DNA of 64,000 nucleotides, taken from the NCBI GenBank assembly GCA_964400125.1, contig CAYNSR010000010.1:1-64000 (forward strand), read 5' to 3'. A model generated the notes under the pieces. The model ran no database searches. It saw only the letters and a list, made by a program, of their open reading frames with translations, and had not been told where the DNA came from. The stretch comes from Micavibrio sp964400125. GTDB lineage: Bacteria; Pseudomonadota; Alphaproteobacteria; Micavibrionales; Micavibrionaceae. Position numbers and translations under genes: made by a program. Shown here in pieces: positions 26,370 to 35,402 of this stretch. Position 1 is the first letter of the stretch; the number at the start of each line of letters is the position of its first letter.

Positions 26370-26518
26370 CGCAGTGATTGTTCCTCGCGCCGTTACCCTT
26401 GCATAACGGCAATGCACGGTCCAGAGGCCCATACGACAAAAAACAAAGCCCCTCTTGACCCGTCGCGGTGAAAACCAGACACTGTCGGGGTCTAACGCAT
26501 TCATCCGGAGATTATTTT

Positions 26519-27232
26519 ATGTCACATTGGTCCTGTCGCCGTTTCTTTGCCGCCCTGATCGCCGTTTGCGCCCTGTCTCAGCCCGCATTCGCACAGACCG
26601 AAACGCCCATCACCATCCATGTCGTTGCCGAAAGCGGAATGCCGCTCAACGACATTGCCGGAGAATCCCAGATTACGCTGCGTGACCGGACCAGTGGCGA
26701 TGTTCTGGCCAGCGGAGAGACTTTTGCTGGAAAGTTCGACGTTTCCATCGATCTGGCACGCCCGACCCCCGCCACGATCGGCGTCACGGGGCCGCTCGCG
26801 AATATTGCTAATATGTCCCATGTCAGCCGAGACATTCTTCTGGTCCCGGGAAAGGATTACAGCGCCGGAGGCGGTATCAAAATGATCCTGCCGGGGATGC
26901 TGGTGCGCCTGCTGAGCCCGACACCGGATCAGAGCATGTCCGAAACAATGTCGGAAGACATTCTCGTCACAGCCTATGTCGTCGGTCTGGACGGACAGCC
27001 GGTCGCGGCCAAAACGCATGAGGTCGATGTGATCGTCTATAACGGTTCGGTTGCCATGGGCACTTCCCGGATGGTTGAAACCAAAGAACCGGGACGCTTT
27101 GCCACCAAGTTGAAATTCCCGCACAAAGGAATATATGGCATTGTCGTTACGGCCTATGACCCCGCCGGAAAGACCGCAGGCATGGATCAGAGCGTTTTCG
27201 TGGTAACCGCAGCCCCGGAAAAGAAACAATAA
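26519..27232 (+). CDS. Secreted protein of unknown function
   Basis: A 237-residue exported protein from ATG 26519 (CGGAGA nine bases upstream). The signal peptide is clear (ALIAVCALSQPAFA followed by Q), with cleavage near residue 25. The mature part is rich in beta-strand-type sequence and looks like one or two Ig-like domains; no Cys, no lipobox. The segment near residues 160-225 (VGLDGQPVAAKTHEVDVIV and later KGIYGIVVTAYDPAGKTAG) resembles extracellular carrier or metal-associated Ig folds, but I cannot assign a family. It lies 25 nt before the M3 peptidase gene and is probably co-transcribed. Confidence 0.7.
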   Translation: MSHWSCRRFFAALIAVCALSQPAFAQTETPITIHVVAESGMPLNDIAGESQITLRDRTSGDVLASGETFAGKFDVSIDLARPTPATIGVTGPLANIANMSHVSRDILLVPGKDYSAGGGIKMILPGMLVRLLSPTPDQSMSETMSEDILVTAYVVGLDGQPVAAKTHEVDVIVYNGSVAMGTSRMVETKEPGRFATKLKFPHKGIYGIVVTAYDPAGKTAGMDQSVFVVTAAPEKKQ

Positions 27233-27257
27233 CCATCGACACAGGTGCCCGAAAAAG

Positions 27258-29297
27258 ATGAATACGCCGCCAAACCCGCTGCTGATGCTGTCATCCCTGC
27301 ACAATATCGCCCCGGCATTCGACCAGATCACAGAGGACGACTATCTCCCCGCGCTCAACGCGGCCATAGAGGATGCGCGGAAAAATATCGACTTCATCAA
27401 ATCAGACCCGCGCGAGCCGAATTTTGAAAACACGCTCGTCGCACTGGAAACGGCAAGTGAATTGCTGGATCAGGTGACAGGCGTTTTTTACAATCTTCTC
27501 TCTGCTGCCGGGACGGACGGCATGCAGGAACTGTCCCAGAAAATCGGTCCGATCAGCGCGAATTTTTCCAGCGACGTTTCGATGGACGAGGTCTTGTTCC
27601 GGAGGATTCGCACCGTATGGGAAAAACGCGACACGCTTGGTCTTGAGCTTGAACAAATGAAATTGCTGGATGAAACCTATCAGGGATTCGTCCGCAGCGG
27701 CGCGTTGCTCCCGCCGGAGAAAAAACAGCGTCTGCGCGAAATCAACGAACGTCTTTCGACGCTGGGGCCGGATTTTTCCAACAACGTCAAAAAATCCACC
27801 GAAGCGTTTTCCCTCTGGATCGAGGACAAGGCCGACCTGTCCGGCATTCCGGAGACCGCCTGCGCCATCGCCAGGGAAATGGCAGAACAGCGCGGGCAGC
27901 CTGGGAAATGGCTGTTTACGCTGGATGTGCCGAGTTATATCCCCGTCGTGCAATATGCCGACAAGCGCGAAATGCGGGAAAAAATCTGGCGCGCCTTCGC
28001 CAGCCGCGCATGGCACGATGAATATGACAACAGCGCGCTGGTTCTGGAACTGGTCCGCCTGAAGCATGAACGGGCAAGACTTCTAGGGTATCCGACTCAT
28101 GCCGATTTCGTCATGGAAAAACGCATGGCGGAAAAACCGGAACAAGTGGCCCGGTTTCTTGAAAAACTGAAAGAGGCCTATAAACCAGCCGCGCTGAAAG
28201 ACCTGAAGATGTTGCAGGATTTCGCCCGCGACCATGGCGGCCTGGAATCCCTGAAGCCGTGGGATGTGCCGTATTACAGTGAAAAGCTCAAGGAAAAGCT
28301 CTTCGCCTTTTCATCGGAGGAGCTGCGCCCGTTTTTCCCGCTGGATAAAGTTCTGGGCGGCGTGTTTGCCCATTTTACCCGATTGTTCAATGTAAAATTC
28401 GTTGAAAACACAGGCTATCCGGTCTGGCATCCGGATGTAGTGGCCTATGATGTCGTTGATGCCGACAACAATGCTTTCCTCGGGACGTTCTATGCCGATT
28501 TTTATCCCCGCACGGGGAAAAAGGACGGCGCGTGGATGACCAGCTTCCGCGATCAGGGCCTGTTCGCCGGGGAAATACGCCGACCGGTCATTGCCATTGT
28601 CTGCAATTTCACCAAACCGACAAAAGACCAGCCGTCGCTCCTGTCCTTCGACGAGGTCACCACGCTCTTCCACGAAATGGGACATGCCATGCACGGGATG
28701 TTGTCGCATGTGACCTACAAATCACTGGCCGGAACCAATGTTTTGTGGGATTTTGTCGAATTGCCGTCACAATTGCAGGAAAACTGGGCCTACAAGAAAG
28801 AAACGCTTGACCTTTTCGCCGCCCATTACCAGACCGGGGAAAAAATCCCCGGCGACCTCGTGCAAAAACTGAACGATGCCAGAAACTTCATGGTTGGCTG
28901 GGCCGGGCTGCGGCAGGTCAATTTCGGCATTCTCGACATGGCCTGGCACATGGTCGATCCCGCCACGATTGATGATGTAGCGGCCTTCGAAGACAAGATC
29001 TGCGCGGACACCACGTTGTTCCTGCGTCTGGCCGGGCCGAGTTCCGTTGCGTTCAGTCATTTATTCGCGGGTGGATATTCCGCCGGGTATTACAGTTACA
29101 AATGGGCCGAGGTGCTGGACGCCGACACGTTCGAATTGTTTGAAGAACGCGGCCTGTATGACCGGAAAACCGCCGATGAATACAAGGCGCATATCCTGTC
29201 GCAAGGCGGGCGGGAGCATCCGCGTGTCCTCTATACCCGCTTCCGTGGACGCGAACCCGACCCCGATGCGCTGCTGCGCCGTGAGGGGCTGATTTAA
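27258..29297 (+). CDS. M3 family oligopeptidase / peptidyl-dipeptidase (Dcp-like)
   Basis: A 679-residue zinc metallopeptidase that cleaves short peptides. The zinc site is FHEMGHAMHGM with H472, E473 and H476; the third ligand lies about 28 residues later in LWDFVELPSQLQEN. The C-terminal YSAGYYSYKWAEVLDAD and GGREHPRVLYTRFRGREPD are characteristic of Dcp/OpdA. There is no signal peptide, so it acts in the cytoplasm. A strong terminator follows 28 nt after the stop. Confidence 0.95.
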   Translation: MNTPPNPLLMLSSLHNIAPAFDQITEDDYLPALNAAIEDARKNIDFIKSDPREPNFENTLVALETASELLDQVTGVFYNLLSAAGTDGMQELSQKIGPISANFSSDVSMDEVLFRRIRTVWEKRDTLGLELEQMKLLDETYQGFVRSGALLPPEKKQRLREINERLSTLGPDFSNNVKKSTEAFSLWIEDKADLSGIPETACAIAREMAEQRGQPGKWLFTLDVPSYIPVVQYADKREMREKIWRAFASRAWHDEYDNSALVLELVRLKHERARLLGYPTHADFVMEKRMAEKPEQVARFLEKLKEAYKPAALKDLKMLQDFARDHGGLESLKPWDVPYYSEKLKEKLFAFSSEELRPFFPLDKVLGGVFAHFTRLFNVKFVENTGYPVWHPDVVAYDVVDADNNAFLGTFYADFYPRTGKKDGAWMTSFRDQGLFAGEIRRPVIAIVCNFTKPTKDQPSLLSFDEVTTLFHEMGHAMHGMLSHVTYKSLAGTNVLWDFVELPSQLQENWAYKKETLDLFAAHYQTGEKIPGDLVQKLNDARNFMVGWAGLRQVNFGILDMAWHMVDPATIDDVAAFEDKICADTTLFLRLAGPSSVAFSHLFAGGYSAGYYSYKWAEVLDADTFELFEERGLYDRKTADEYKAHILSQGGREHPRVLYTRFRGREPDPDALLRREGLI

Positions 29298-29325
29298 AAA
29301 CGACCAGCTTCCTTCATAAAAAAAG

Positions 29326-29353
29326 AGGGCCTTCCGGTATCGCGGAAGGCCCT
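29326..29353 (+). terminator. Rho-independent terminator after the M3 peptidase
   Basis: AGGGCCTTCCG at 29326-29336 pairs perfectly with 29343-29353 (11-bp stem, 6-nt loop), preceded by a run of A and followed by TTTG. A second weaker hairpin, TGTTGAG with CTCAACA, lies at 29363-29387. The rest of the 350-nt gap to 29648 holds T-rich tracts (29540-29580) that probably belong to the promoter of the XRE gene; no gene is visible. Confidence 0.85.
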
Positions 29354-29648
29354 TTGTGCTGGTGTTGAGCGTGGGGGAATCTCAACAATTCTCTATTACC
29401 GTCTTTTTGCTTCGAACGATGCCGCAGGGGGTGGGGAAATGCGCCAAAATCGACCAGACCGGCAACAATCCTGCAACTTCATAAATACCAAAGCTGTGCT
29501 TAGTTTTTCCACAATCGCTCCGCCCTGTCAAGATATTTTATGAAAAAATACTTGCCTTTTTTTGCACTTTTTTTATTGCGCTTATCCACCGGACTACGTT
29601 AAATATTGCGGCGGGAACGAACATAAACTTTGGGAAAAACCAAGTACC

Positions 29649-30344
29649 ATGTCGATTACAACTGCACAGATCCGCGGGGCGCGTGGAATTCTAAACTGGA
29701 GCCAGACCGATCTGGCCGAGCGCACTGGCATTTCTGCGACGTCCATCGGCAGTATCGAGAACGGTCAAAGCACCCCGCGCGCCAATACGCTTCAGGCGAT
29801 TCAGAAGGCTTTTGAAAAGGCGGGCATAGAATTCCTTGGCCTTGACGGCGTCAGAATTGAAAGCCGTTACGTTCAAAGACTCTCCGGCGAAGAAGGATTC
29901 AGTGACTTTCTCGATGATGTCTATGAAACGGCGCTTGCAACGGGCACAAAAGAAAATCCGGTCGAAATTTTTCTTTCCAATGTGGTGCACAAAAACTGGG
30001 TCAGGCTGATGGGGCCGGAAAAATGGGAATATCACGCGCGCCGGATGACTGAAATAAAAGACATCATGGATGTCCGGATTATTGTCCGGGAAGGTGACTG
30101 GGATTTTCCTGCCGAGAGTTATTCGCGTTACAAATGGGTTCCTGTAGAAATTTTCAATGACAAATCTTTCTATTCATACCATGACCGACTGGCTTTCCTG
30201 AATTTCAAGGGCGATGACGTTGAAATCATGATTATCCGTCATGCTGACTTTGCAGAGGGCTACCGCAATCTTTTCCGCACCGCATGGGACCATGTTGCGA
30301 TTTTTCCCCACCAGTCATCGGCTGCGAAAAACAAGATGGGGTAG
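29649..30344 (+). CDS. XRE-family transcriptional regulator with a C-terminal sensor-like domain
   Basis: From ATG 29649 the product has 231 residues. Residues 1-65 are a Cro/CI helix-turn-helix (ARGILNWSQTDLAERTGIS, IGSIENGQSTPRANTLQ). The remaining 160 residues form a separate alpha/beta domain ending in RHADFAEGYRNLFRTAWDHV that I cannot name; endings of this kind occur in regulators whose C-terminal domain resembles phospholipase-D-like sensor folds (weak resemblance). An upstream in-frame ATG at 29562 adds 29 residues with no domain character. The methyltransferase gene starts 17 nt after its stop. Confidence 0.85.
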   Translation: MSITTAQIRGARGILNWSQTDLAERTGISATSIGSIENGQSTPRANTLQAIQKAFEKAGIEFLGLDGVRIESRYVQRLSGEEGFSDFLDDVYETALATGTKENPVEIFLSNVVHKNWVRLMGPEKWEYHARRMTEIKDIMDVRIIVREGDWDFPAESYSRYKWVPVEIFNDKSFYSYHDRLAFLNFKGDDVEIMIIRHADFAEGYRNLFRTAWDHVAIFPHQSSAAKNKMG

Positions 30345-30361
30345 AGTAGAAGGGGTTAAGA

Positions 30362-31117
30362 ATGTCTGATTTATCACAAGTGCCGTCGAGCACGCAGGTC
30401 CCCCAGGAATATGTCTGGGACCGGCGCTACAGGACCGAAGGTCATATCTGGGGCGATGAACCCAGCATGACCGGGGAAACCGTGGTATCGATGCTCGACC
30501 CGCGCTCCCATGTCCTTGAGTTTGGATATGGTTACGGACGAGATCTGCAAGAAATTCTTCTGCATGGCCACAGTGTTTACGGCATTGAAAAATCAGACGA
30601 GGGTCATGCAGAAGCGCAAAAGGTTCTGAAGCCTTTTGTGGTATCCGGTCAGGCACAATTATTGCTGATTGGTGACTTTACCAAGGCATCGTTGCCGAAA
30701 GAGGGTTTTGATGCATTTTTCTCGCACAGAACCATCCACCTGCTCGGTAAAAACGGACTTGTCCGGGCGTTTAACGCTCTTGCCGCCCGTGTGGTAAAGC
30801 CCGGAGGTCTTTTGGTCGTCAGCGCCCGGAATCCTGACGACTTCAATCCCACCCAGATGGTCTGGAACAACGACGGTACAGCCCAGTATAAAGACGAACC
30901 TGAATTTAAAGACAGAATCGGTCAAAATCTCCGCTTCTGGGACGAAAAGCTTTTTACCGACACGTTTCAGAGCAATTTTGACATTATCGGGTTCAAACAC
31001 GGGACCGAGATAGAATCGCAAAAAAACCCGGTTGATACACATTTTACCATGATGATTGCACGGCGAAAAACCACACCGTCTGCGCCCACCATCACACCCC
31101 CCGCCATCGCCCCTTAG
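30362..31117 (+). CDS. Class I SAM-dependent methyltransferase
   Basis: A 251-residue methyltransferase. SAM motif I is VLEFGYGYGRDLQEI (about residues 50-64), followed by YGIEKSDEG (motif II) and RVVKPGGLLVVSARNPDDF (post-motif III). The Pro/Thr-rich tail after residue 235 looks disordered. The substrate is unknown. It lies 17 nt after the XRE regulator with a good ribosome site (AAGGGG), so the regulator and the enzyme form a likely operon. Confidence 0.85.
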   Translation: MSDLSQVPSSTQVPQEYVWDRRYRTEGHIWGDEPSMTGETVVSMLDPRSHVLEFGYGYGRDLQEILLHGHSVYGIEKSDEGHAEAQKVLKPFVVSGQAQLLLIGDFTKASLPKEGFDAFFSHRTIHLLGKNGLVRAFNALAARVVKPGGLLVVSARNPDDFNPTQMVWNNDGTAQYKDEPEFKDRIGQNLRFWDEKLFTDTFQSNFDIIGFKHGTEIESQKNPVDTHFTMMIARRKTTPSAPTITPPAIAP

Positions 31118-31200
31118 GAAAAACATCGTTGATTTCCCGCCACGGTTTACAAACACCCTGTTTTTCATGAAAATACTAGGGTAACGGAAACGGGAAAATC

Positions 31201-31578
31201 ATGACCAACGACCTCGACGGCAAATACCAGATCACCAGCACCAGCTCCTATCAGGGACCGCTGGAGATGCGCAGCGACGGGGTTACCGAAATCAGGAACG
31301 GCCAGACCAGCCGCCGCGACAAGGCCAACTGCCTGTGGACCAGCACGTTCCGGATTATCAGCGACACGGAAGTGGAAATGGTCTCCGTCGCCGATCCGAC
31401 GGATGCCGATGAGGATTTTTCGTTGCTGCGCCCGGACGGATCGCCGTCACGCCAGCCCGTGACCTACACGAGCGTTTTAAAACTGATGCGCAAGGGCGAT
31501 AAAATCCAGCTCTCCGGCCAGACTGAATATGGCGGCAATATCACCTTTATCACCATGCGCCGGAACGCATCGGCGTGA
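31201..31578 (+). CDS. Hypothetical protein, 125 residues
   Basis: I do not recognise this family. It is soluble, has no signal peptide, and is rich in Ser, Thr, Asp and Arg with alternating hydrophobic residues suggesting an all-beta fold (ITSTSSYQGPLEMRSDG, then VLKLMRKGDKIQLSG). Its last codons overlap the start of the following glycosyltransferase (stop TGA inside GTGAGC), so the two are translationally coupled. The 83-nt gap before it contains A/T-rich promoter-like sequence (around 31165-31180). Confidence 0.65.
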   Translation: MTNDLDGKYQITSTSSYQGPLEMRSDGVTEIRNGQTSRRDKANCLWTSTFRIISDTEVEMVSVADPTDADEDFSLLRPDGSPSRQPVTYTSVLKLMRKGDKIQLSGQTEYGGNITFITMRRNASA

Positions 31579-32675
31579 GCGCGCAGACTGTCATCTTCGT
31601 TGTGCCATCGCTGGAATCGGGTGGTGCCGAAAGGGTTCTTGTCGCGCTGATGAATAACATCGACCGTGAAAAATTTTTCCCCGTCCTGCTCAGCGTCCGG
31701 GGAAATGGGACGCTTTCCCCACTGATCGCAAGCGGCATACGCACGGTCATGCTCGATCATTCCGGGCCTCTGCCGCTGTGTTTTTTCCGGCTTCTGCGGG
31801 CCTTGTGCGCCGAAAAACCGGCGATGGTGGTTTCGACGGTCACGCCGATGAACTTTATTACGCTTCTGGCGAAACCCTTCCTTCCGCGCACAGGATTTAT
31901 CGTGCGCGAAGCGACCATGCCGTCTTTTTTCATGAAAAAATTTTATCGTTACAAACCGGTCATCTGGATGATGTTCCAGCTCTACCGTCTGGCGGATGCA
32001 GTCATCTGTCCGGCGCGTGTGATGATGGACGAATTGCAAGCCATCTACCACCTCAAACGCAACCGGTTTTTCTGGCTGCCCAATCCGGTGAATGTCATGA
32101 AGATCCGGGCGGGCCTGACCAACCTGCCTGCACGCACGGCAGACAGGGAATTCGTTAGTGTCGGGCGGCTGGTGCCGGAGAAAGGGTATGACCGCCTGAT
32201 TCCGGCCCTGAAAGATTTTAACCCTGGCGGCACATGGCATCTGACGCTGGTCGGTGAGGGACCGGAACGGGCGCGGCTGGAAGGGTTGATCGCGGCGTAT
32301 GATCTGGGCCAAAACATCACGCTTGCCGGGTTCAGGGACGATCCATGGCCCATCGTTGCGGCGGCAGATCTGTTTTTATTGCCCTCGCGGCTGGAGGGTC
32401 TGCCGAATGTTGTTTTGGAATCTCTGGCCTGCGGCACGCCCGTGATTGCCATGAAAGAAGCCGGTGGAATCGCGGAAATCGCGGCAAGCGCGCAGCCGGG
32501 CGATATCAGGATCGTTGAGACAATCATGGAAATGGTTAGCACCATGGAACTGGCCCCCGTAAAAGAACCCGCCGCCGTCCGGTTGCCGGAGCTTTACACG
32601 CCGGAAACGATCAACCGGAGATTTGGATTATTTCTGGACAGGGTTGCAGGGAAGCAGCGTTTCGAGGATTTGTAA
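31575..32675 (+). CDS. GT4-family glycosyltransferase
   Basis: A 366-residue GT-B glycosyltransferase starting with GTG 31575. N-terminal acceptor domain: VFVVPSLESGGAERV-like opening (IFVVPSLESGGAERVLVALM). Donor domain: FVSVGRLVPEKGYDRLI, LVGEGPERARLEGL, and LLPSRLEGLPNVVLESLACG with the E-x7-E pair, as in capsule and lipopolysaccharide transferases. Translationally coupled to the 125-residue gene before it. Its last 48 nt overlap the 3' end of the arginase gene on the opposite strand. Confidence 0.92.
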   Translation: MSAQTVIFVVPSLESGGAERVLVALMNNIDREKFFPVLLSVRGNGTLSPLIASGIRTVMLDHSGPLPLCFFRLLRALCAEKPAMVVSTVTPMNFITLLAKPFLPRTGFIVREATMPSFFMKKFYRYKPVIWMMFQLYRLADAVICPARVMMDELQAIYHLKRNRFFWLPNPVNVMKIRAGLTNLPARTADREFVSVGRLVPEKGYDRLIPALKDFNPGGTWHLTLVGEGPERARLEGLIAAYDLGQNITLAGFRDDPWPIVAAADLFLLPSRLEGLPNVVLESLACGTPVIAMKEAGGIAEIAASAQPGDIRIVETIMEMVSTMELAPVKEPAAVRLPELYTPETINRRFGLFLDRVAGKQRFEDL

Positions 32676-33557
32676 AATCGTCTCGAAGGTTTTTTCCGCG
32701 CCCGGCAGGGTCGGGTTGAATTCAACGATTTCAATCAGGTCAATCGCATGCGTCCGGACGATGCCGGACAGAACGGGGAGGATTTCATCAAGCATGAAGC
32801 CTCCCTCCACGGGCGTTCCGACAGCGGGAGCAATATCCGTGGACAAGCCGTCCAGATCAAGAGAAAGAATAATATGGTCGCAACGCGCCGCCAAATGCGT
32901 CACGGCTTCTTGCAACCATACCGACACGCCCTGCGCACGCAGATCTTCCATGGCCGGAAGCCGTATGCCGATATCCCTTGCGATGTCGTATTCGGCGGGA
33001 TCGATCGAGCGCAGCCCCGCATAGACGATATTTTCCGGCGCAAGAACGCCACCTTCGATTCCAAACGCCTCCGCCGCGCCGTCCAGCCCCATCAATCCGG
33101 CAACGGGGACGCCGTGCAACGCCTTGCTGCAGGACGATTCCGGCGTATTGATATCCGGGTGCGCATCGACCCAGATCACCCCCAAAGTCGCATCGGGGCC
33201 ATAGGCCGCCGCCGCACCGCTGATCGAACCGGCAGCCATGCTGTGATCGCCGCCAATGGTGACGACACGATTTCCCTGCCTCAGTTCCCCGGCCACATTT
33301 TGCGCCAGAGTCTGGCAATGCCATGCAACGATATCGCGCCGTTCCCGGGACCCGCGCGGCGGCAGATCCGCGTGCGCCACGCGGCCATAGGGACCGTTCC
33401 AGTGCGCTTCCGGACTGGCCGCCCACACAGATTCAATCCCGGCGGCGCGCAGGCGTTCCGTCAGGCCATGTTCCAGACAATAAAGCGGCCCATGCGCACA
33501 TCCGGGCGCAGACGCCCCGGCACCGCAAACATAAGGGACAAGAGAAAAACAACCCAT
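32628..33557 (-). CDS. Arginase family ureohydrolase
   Basis: Hydrolyses arginine to ornithine and urea if the assignment is right. 309 residues with all dimanganese ligands: GGDHSM, DAHPDIN and SLDLDGL. The segment NTPESSCSKALHGVP matches the arginase-type substrate loop (N-T-P, Ser, L-H-G) rather than agmatinase. It is placed inside a sugar-biosynthesis region, transcribed in the same direction as manC-fcl-gmd but with a 59-nt gap from manC's stop to its own start, so it may be the fourth gene of that operon. No other arginine-catabolism gene is nearby. Confidence 0.88.
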   Translation of the reverse strand: MGCFSLVPYVCGAGASAPGCAHGPLYCLEHGLTERLRAAGIESVWAASPEAHWNGPYGRVAHADLPPRGSRERRDIVAWHCQTLAQNVAGELRQGNRVVTIGGDHSMAAGSISGAAAAYGPDATLGVIWVDAHPDINTPESSCSKALHGVPVAGLMGLDGAAEAFGIEGGVLAPENIVYAGLRSIDPAEYDIARDIGIRLPAMEDLRAQGVSVWLQEAVTHLAARCDHIILSLDLDGLSTDIAPAVGTPVEGGFMLDEILPVLSGIVRTHAIDLIEIVEFNPTLPGAEKTFETILQILETLLPCNPVQK

Positions 33558-33616
33558 GGCGCAAAACTAGACGAAAAAGCCTCTGCCCTGCAAGCGGATA
33601 AAATCCGCCCGCCTTT

Positions 33617-34465
33617 TCAGGAAAAGGCCCGGCGCAGCAGTCCCGGCCATGTGCCCAGATCGTCCCATCCCGTTTCCACAGGCACCACAAGCGTTTTATC
33701 GGAACGTTCCATGATTGCCACATCGATTGACATGGACGGTGCATCGGCGAATTGCGGGCCGAGAAAGACGGCTTCCCTGTCCTGTTCTGCCGCAAGGACG
33801 GATTTTTGCACCGCACACAAAAGGCCGGGTTCAAAACGCCGCAGCTCCGCCAGCGCCGTTTCCGCCGAAACGAGGAACATGCCGCTGTTCCAGTCGCAGG
33901 TGCCGCTGCGGATCAGGGATCGGGCCACGGCATGCGGCGGTTTTTCAATGAAACGGTCGATGCGATAAATGCCGTCATGCACGACCGCGCCACGTCGGAT
34001 ATACCCGAAGCCGGATTCGGCGCGTGTCGGCGTCATGCCGAAAGACACCATCCACCCGTCACGCGCCAGCGGCACCGCACGGGCAACAGCGGACAGGAGC
34101 GCCTCCGGCGTTTGAACCCAGTGATCCGCAGGCAGGATCAGCATCAGGGACGAAGGTAAAACACTTGCCGCCGCCGCAAGCGCGGGGGCCGTATTGCGCC
34201 CGGCGGGCTCAAGGATCATCCCGCCAGCAGCAACGGAAACGGCAGACAGGTCCGCATATGCCCGTCCGGCCATCGCCCGGTTCAAAATCAGAATCGGTGC
34301 AGCGCAACCCCGCATGCGCAAAACGGTTTGTTGCAGCATCGTGCGCCGTCCGTTCACCTTGAGAAAAGGTTTTGGATTTCCGGCGCGGGACAAGGGGCGC
34401 AGACGCCTGCCGCTGCCGCCGCATAAAACAACCGGGGTGATGTCGCTCAAATTATCCTGCGGCAC
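33617..34465 (-). CDS. manC: Mannose-1-phosphate guanylyltransferase, nucleotidyltransferase domain only
   Basis: Makes GDP-mannose from mannose-1-phosphate and GTP. From GTG 34465 (overlapping the fcl stop by 14 nt, with a G-rich ribosome site) the product is 282 residues. Signature PVVLCGGSGRRLRPLS, NPKPFLKV, LILPADHWV, GFGYIRRG, FIEKPP and WNSGMFL are all there. The protein ends shortly after GWDDLGTWPGL, so it lacks the C-terminal beta-helix and the phosphomannose-isomerase domain of long ManC proteins. Followed by arginase; preceded by fcl and gmd, which use its product. Confidence 0.88.
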   Translation of the reverse strand: MPQDNLSDITPVVLCGGSGRRLRPLSRAGNPKPFLKVNGRRTMLQQTVLRMRGCAAPILILNRAMAGRAYADLSAVSVAAGGMILEPAGRNTAPALAAAASVLPSSLMLILPADHWVQTPEALLSAVARAVPLARDGWMVSFGMTPTRAESGFGYIRRGAVVHDGIYRIDRFIEKPPHAVARSLIRSGTCDWNSGMFLVSAETALAELRRFEPGLLCAVQKSVLAAEQDREAVFLGPQFADAPSMSIDVAIMERSDKTLVVPVETGWDDLGTWPGLLRRAFS

Positions 34466-35402
34466 GAATCCCCCCTGTGTCGCAATACCAGCGATAGGTC
34501 GATTCCAGACCGTCGCGCAAGGCGACGGACGGGGACCAGCCCATGCCCCGGATGACCCCGCTATCCAGAACTTTACGCGGAACACCATCCGGCATGGATG
34601 AATCGAACAGGATCGTCCCGGCATAATCGGTAATCTCCGCCATGAGCGCGGCAAGATCGCGGATGTGCCATTCTTCCCCTGATCCGATATTGACGGGGTC
34701 GGGGCCGCTGTGATCGCGCAAGAGCATGACCAGACCGTCCGCAAGATCGTCCGCGTGCAGAAATTCCCGCAAGGGCTCCCCCGTTCCCCATAACGTGACG
34801 GAGGGCACATTTTCGAGTTTTGCCCGATGGAATTTCACCATCATGGCGGGAATGACATGCGACCGGACGGGATCGAAGCAATCGCCCGGCCCATACAGAT
34901 TGCACGGCATGGCAGAAATAAAATCACACCCGTGTTGTGTCCGGTATGACTGGCAAAGCGTGATCCCCGCAATCTTGGCGACGGCATAGGCCGCGTTGGT
35001 CGGCTCCAGCGGACCGCTTAACAGGGATTCCGGGACAATCGGTTGCACCGCGTGACGCGGATAGATGCAAGATGAACCGAGAAACAACAATTTTTCTGTG
35101 CCGCACAGGGCGGCGGCATGAATGACATTGGCGGAAATCATCAGGTTGTCATACAAAAAATCCGCCGGGCGGGACGCATTCGCGCCAATTCCACCTACTG
35201 TGGCCGCCGCCAGCACGATCATATCCGGGCGCGCATGTTCGATCCATGCGGCGGTGGCCTGCTGGTCACGCAGGTCCAGCTCCCCGTGCGCGACGCACAA
35301 CAATTCGCACCCCTCCGCGCCCAGACGGCGCATGACGGCGCTGCCGACGAGGCCGGTATGTCCGGCGACCCAGACCCGCCTATTCCGCAGCGTTGCGTTC
35401 AT
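34452..35402 (-). CDS. fcl: GDP-L-fucose synthase
   Basis: Epimerase-reductase converting GDP-4-keto-6-deoxymannose to GDP-L-fucose. From ATG 35402 the product is 316 residues, with VWVAGHTGLVGSAVMRRL as the NADPH-binding motif, LLFLGSSCIYPR, and the catalytic YAVAKIAG. It overlaps gmd by 23 nt upstream and manC by 14 nt downstream. The frame is open to an ATG at 35501, which is inside gmd and unlikely. Confidence 0.95.
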   Translation of the reverse strand: MNATLRNRRVWVAGHTGLVGSAVMRRLGAEGCELLCVAHGELDLRDQQATAAWIEHARPDMIVLAAATVGGIGANASRPADFLYDNLMISANVIHAAALCGTEKLLFLGSSCIYPRHAVQPIVPESLLSGPLEPTNAAYAVAKIAGITLCQSYRTQHGCDFISAMPCNLYGPGDCFDPVRSHVIPAMMVKFHRAKLENVPSVTLWGTGEPLREFLHADDLADGLVMLLRDHSGPDPVNIGSGEEWHIRDLAALMAEITDYAGTILFDSSMPDGVPRKVLDSGVIRGMGWSPSVALRDGLESTYRWYCDTGGIRAAG

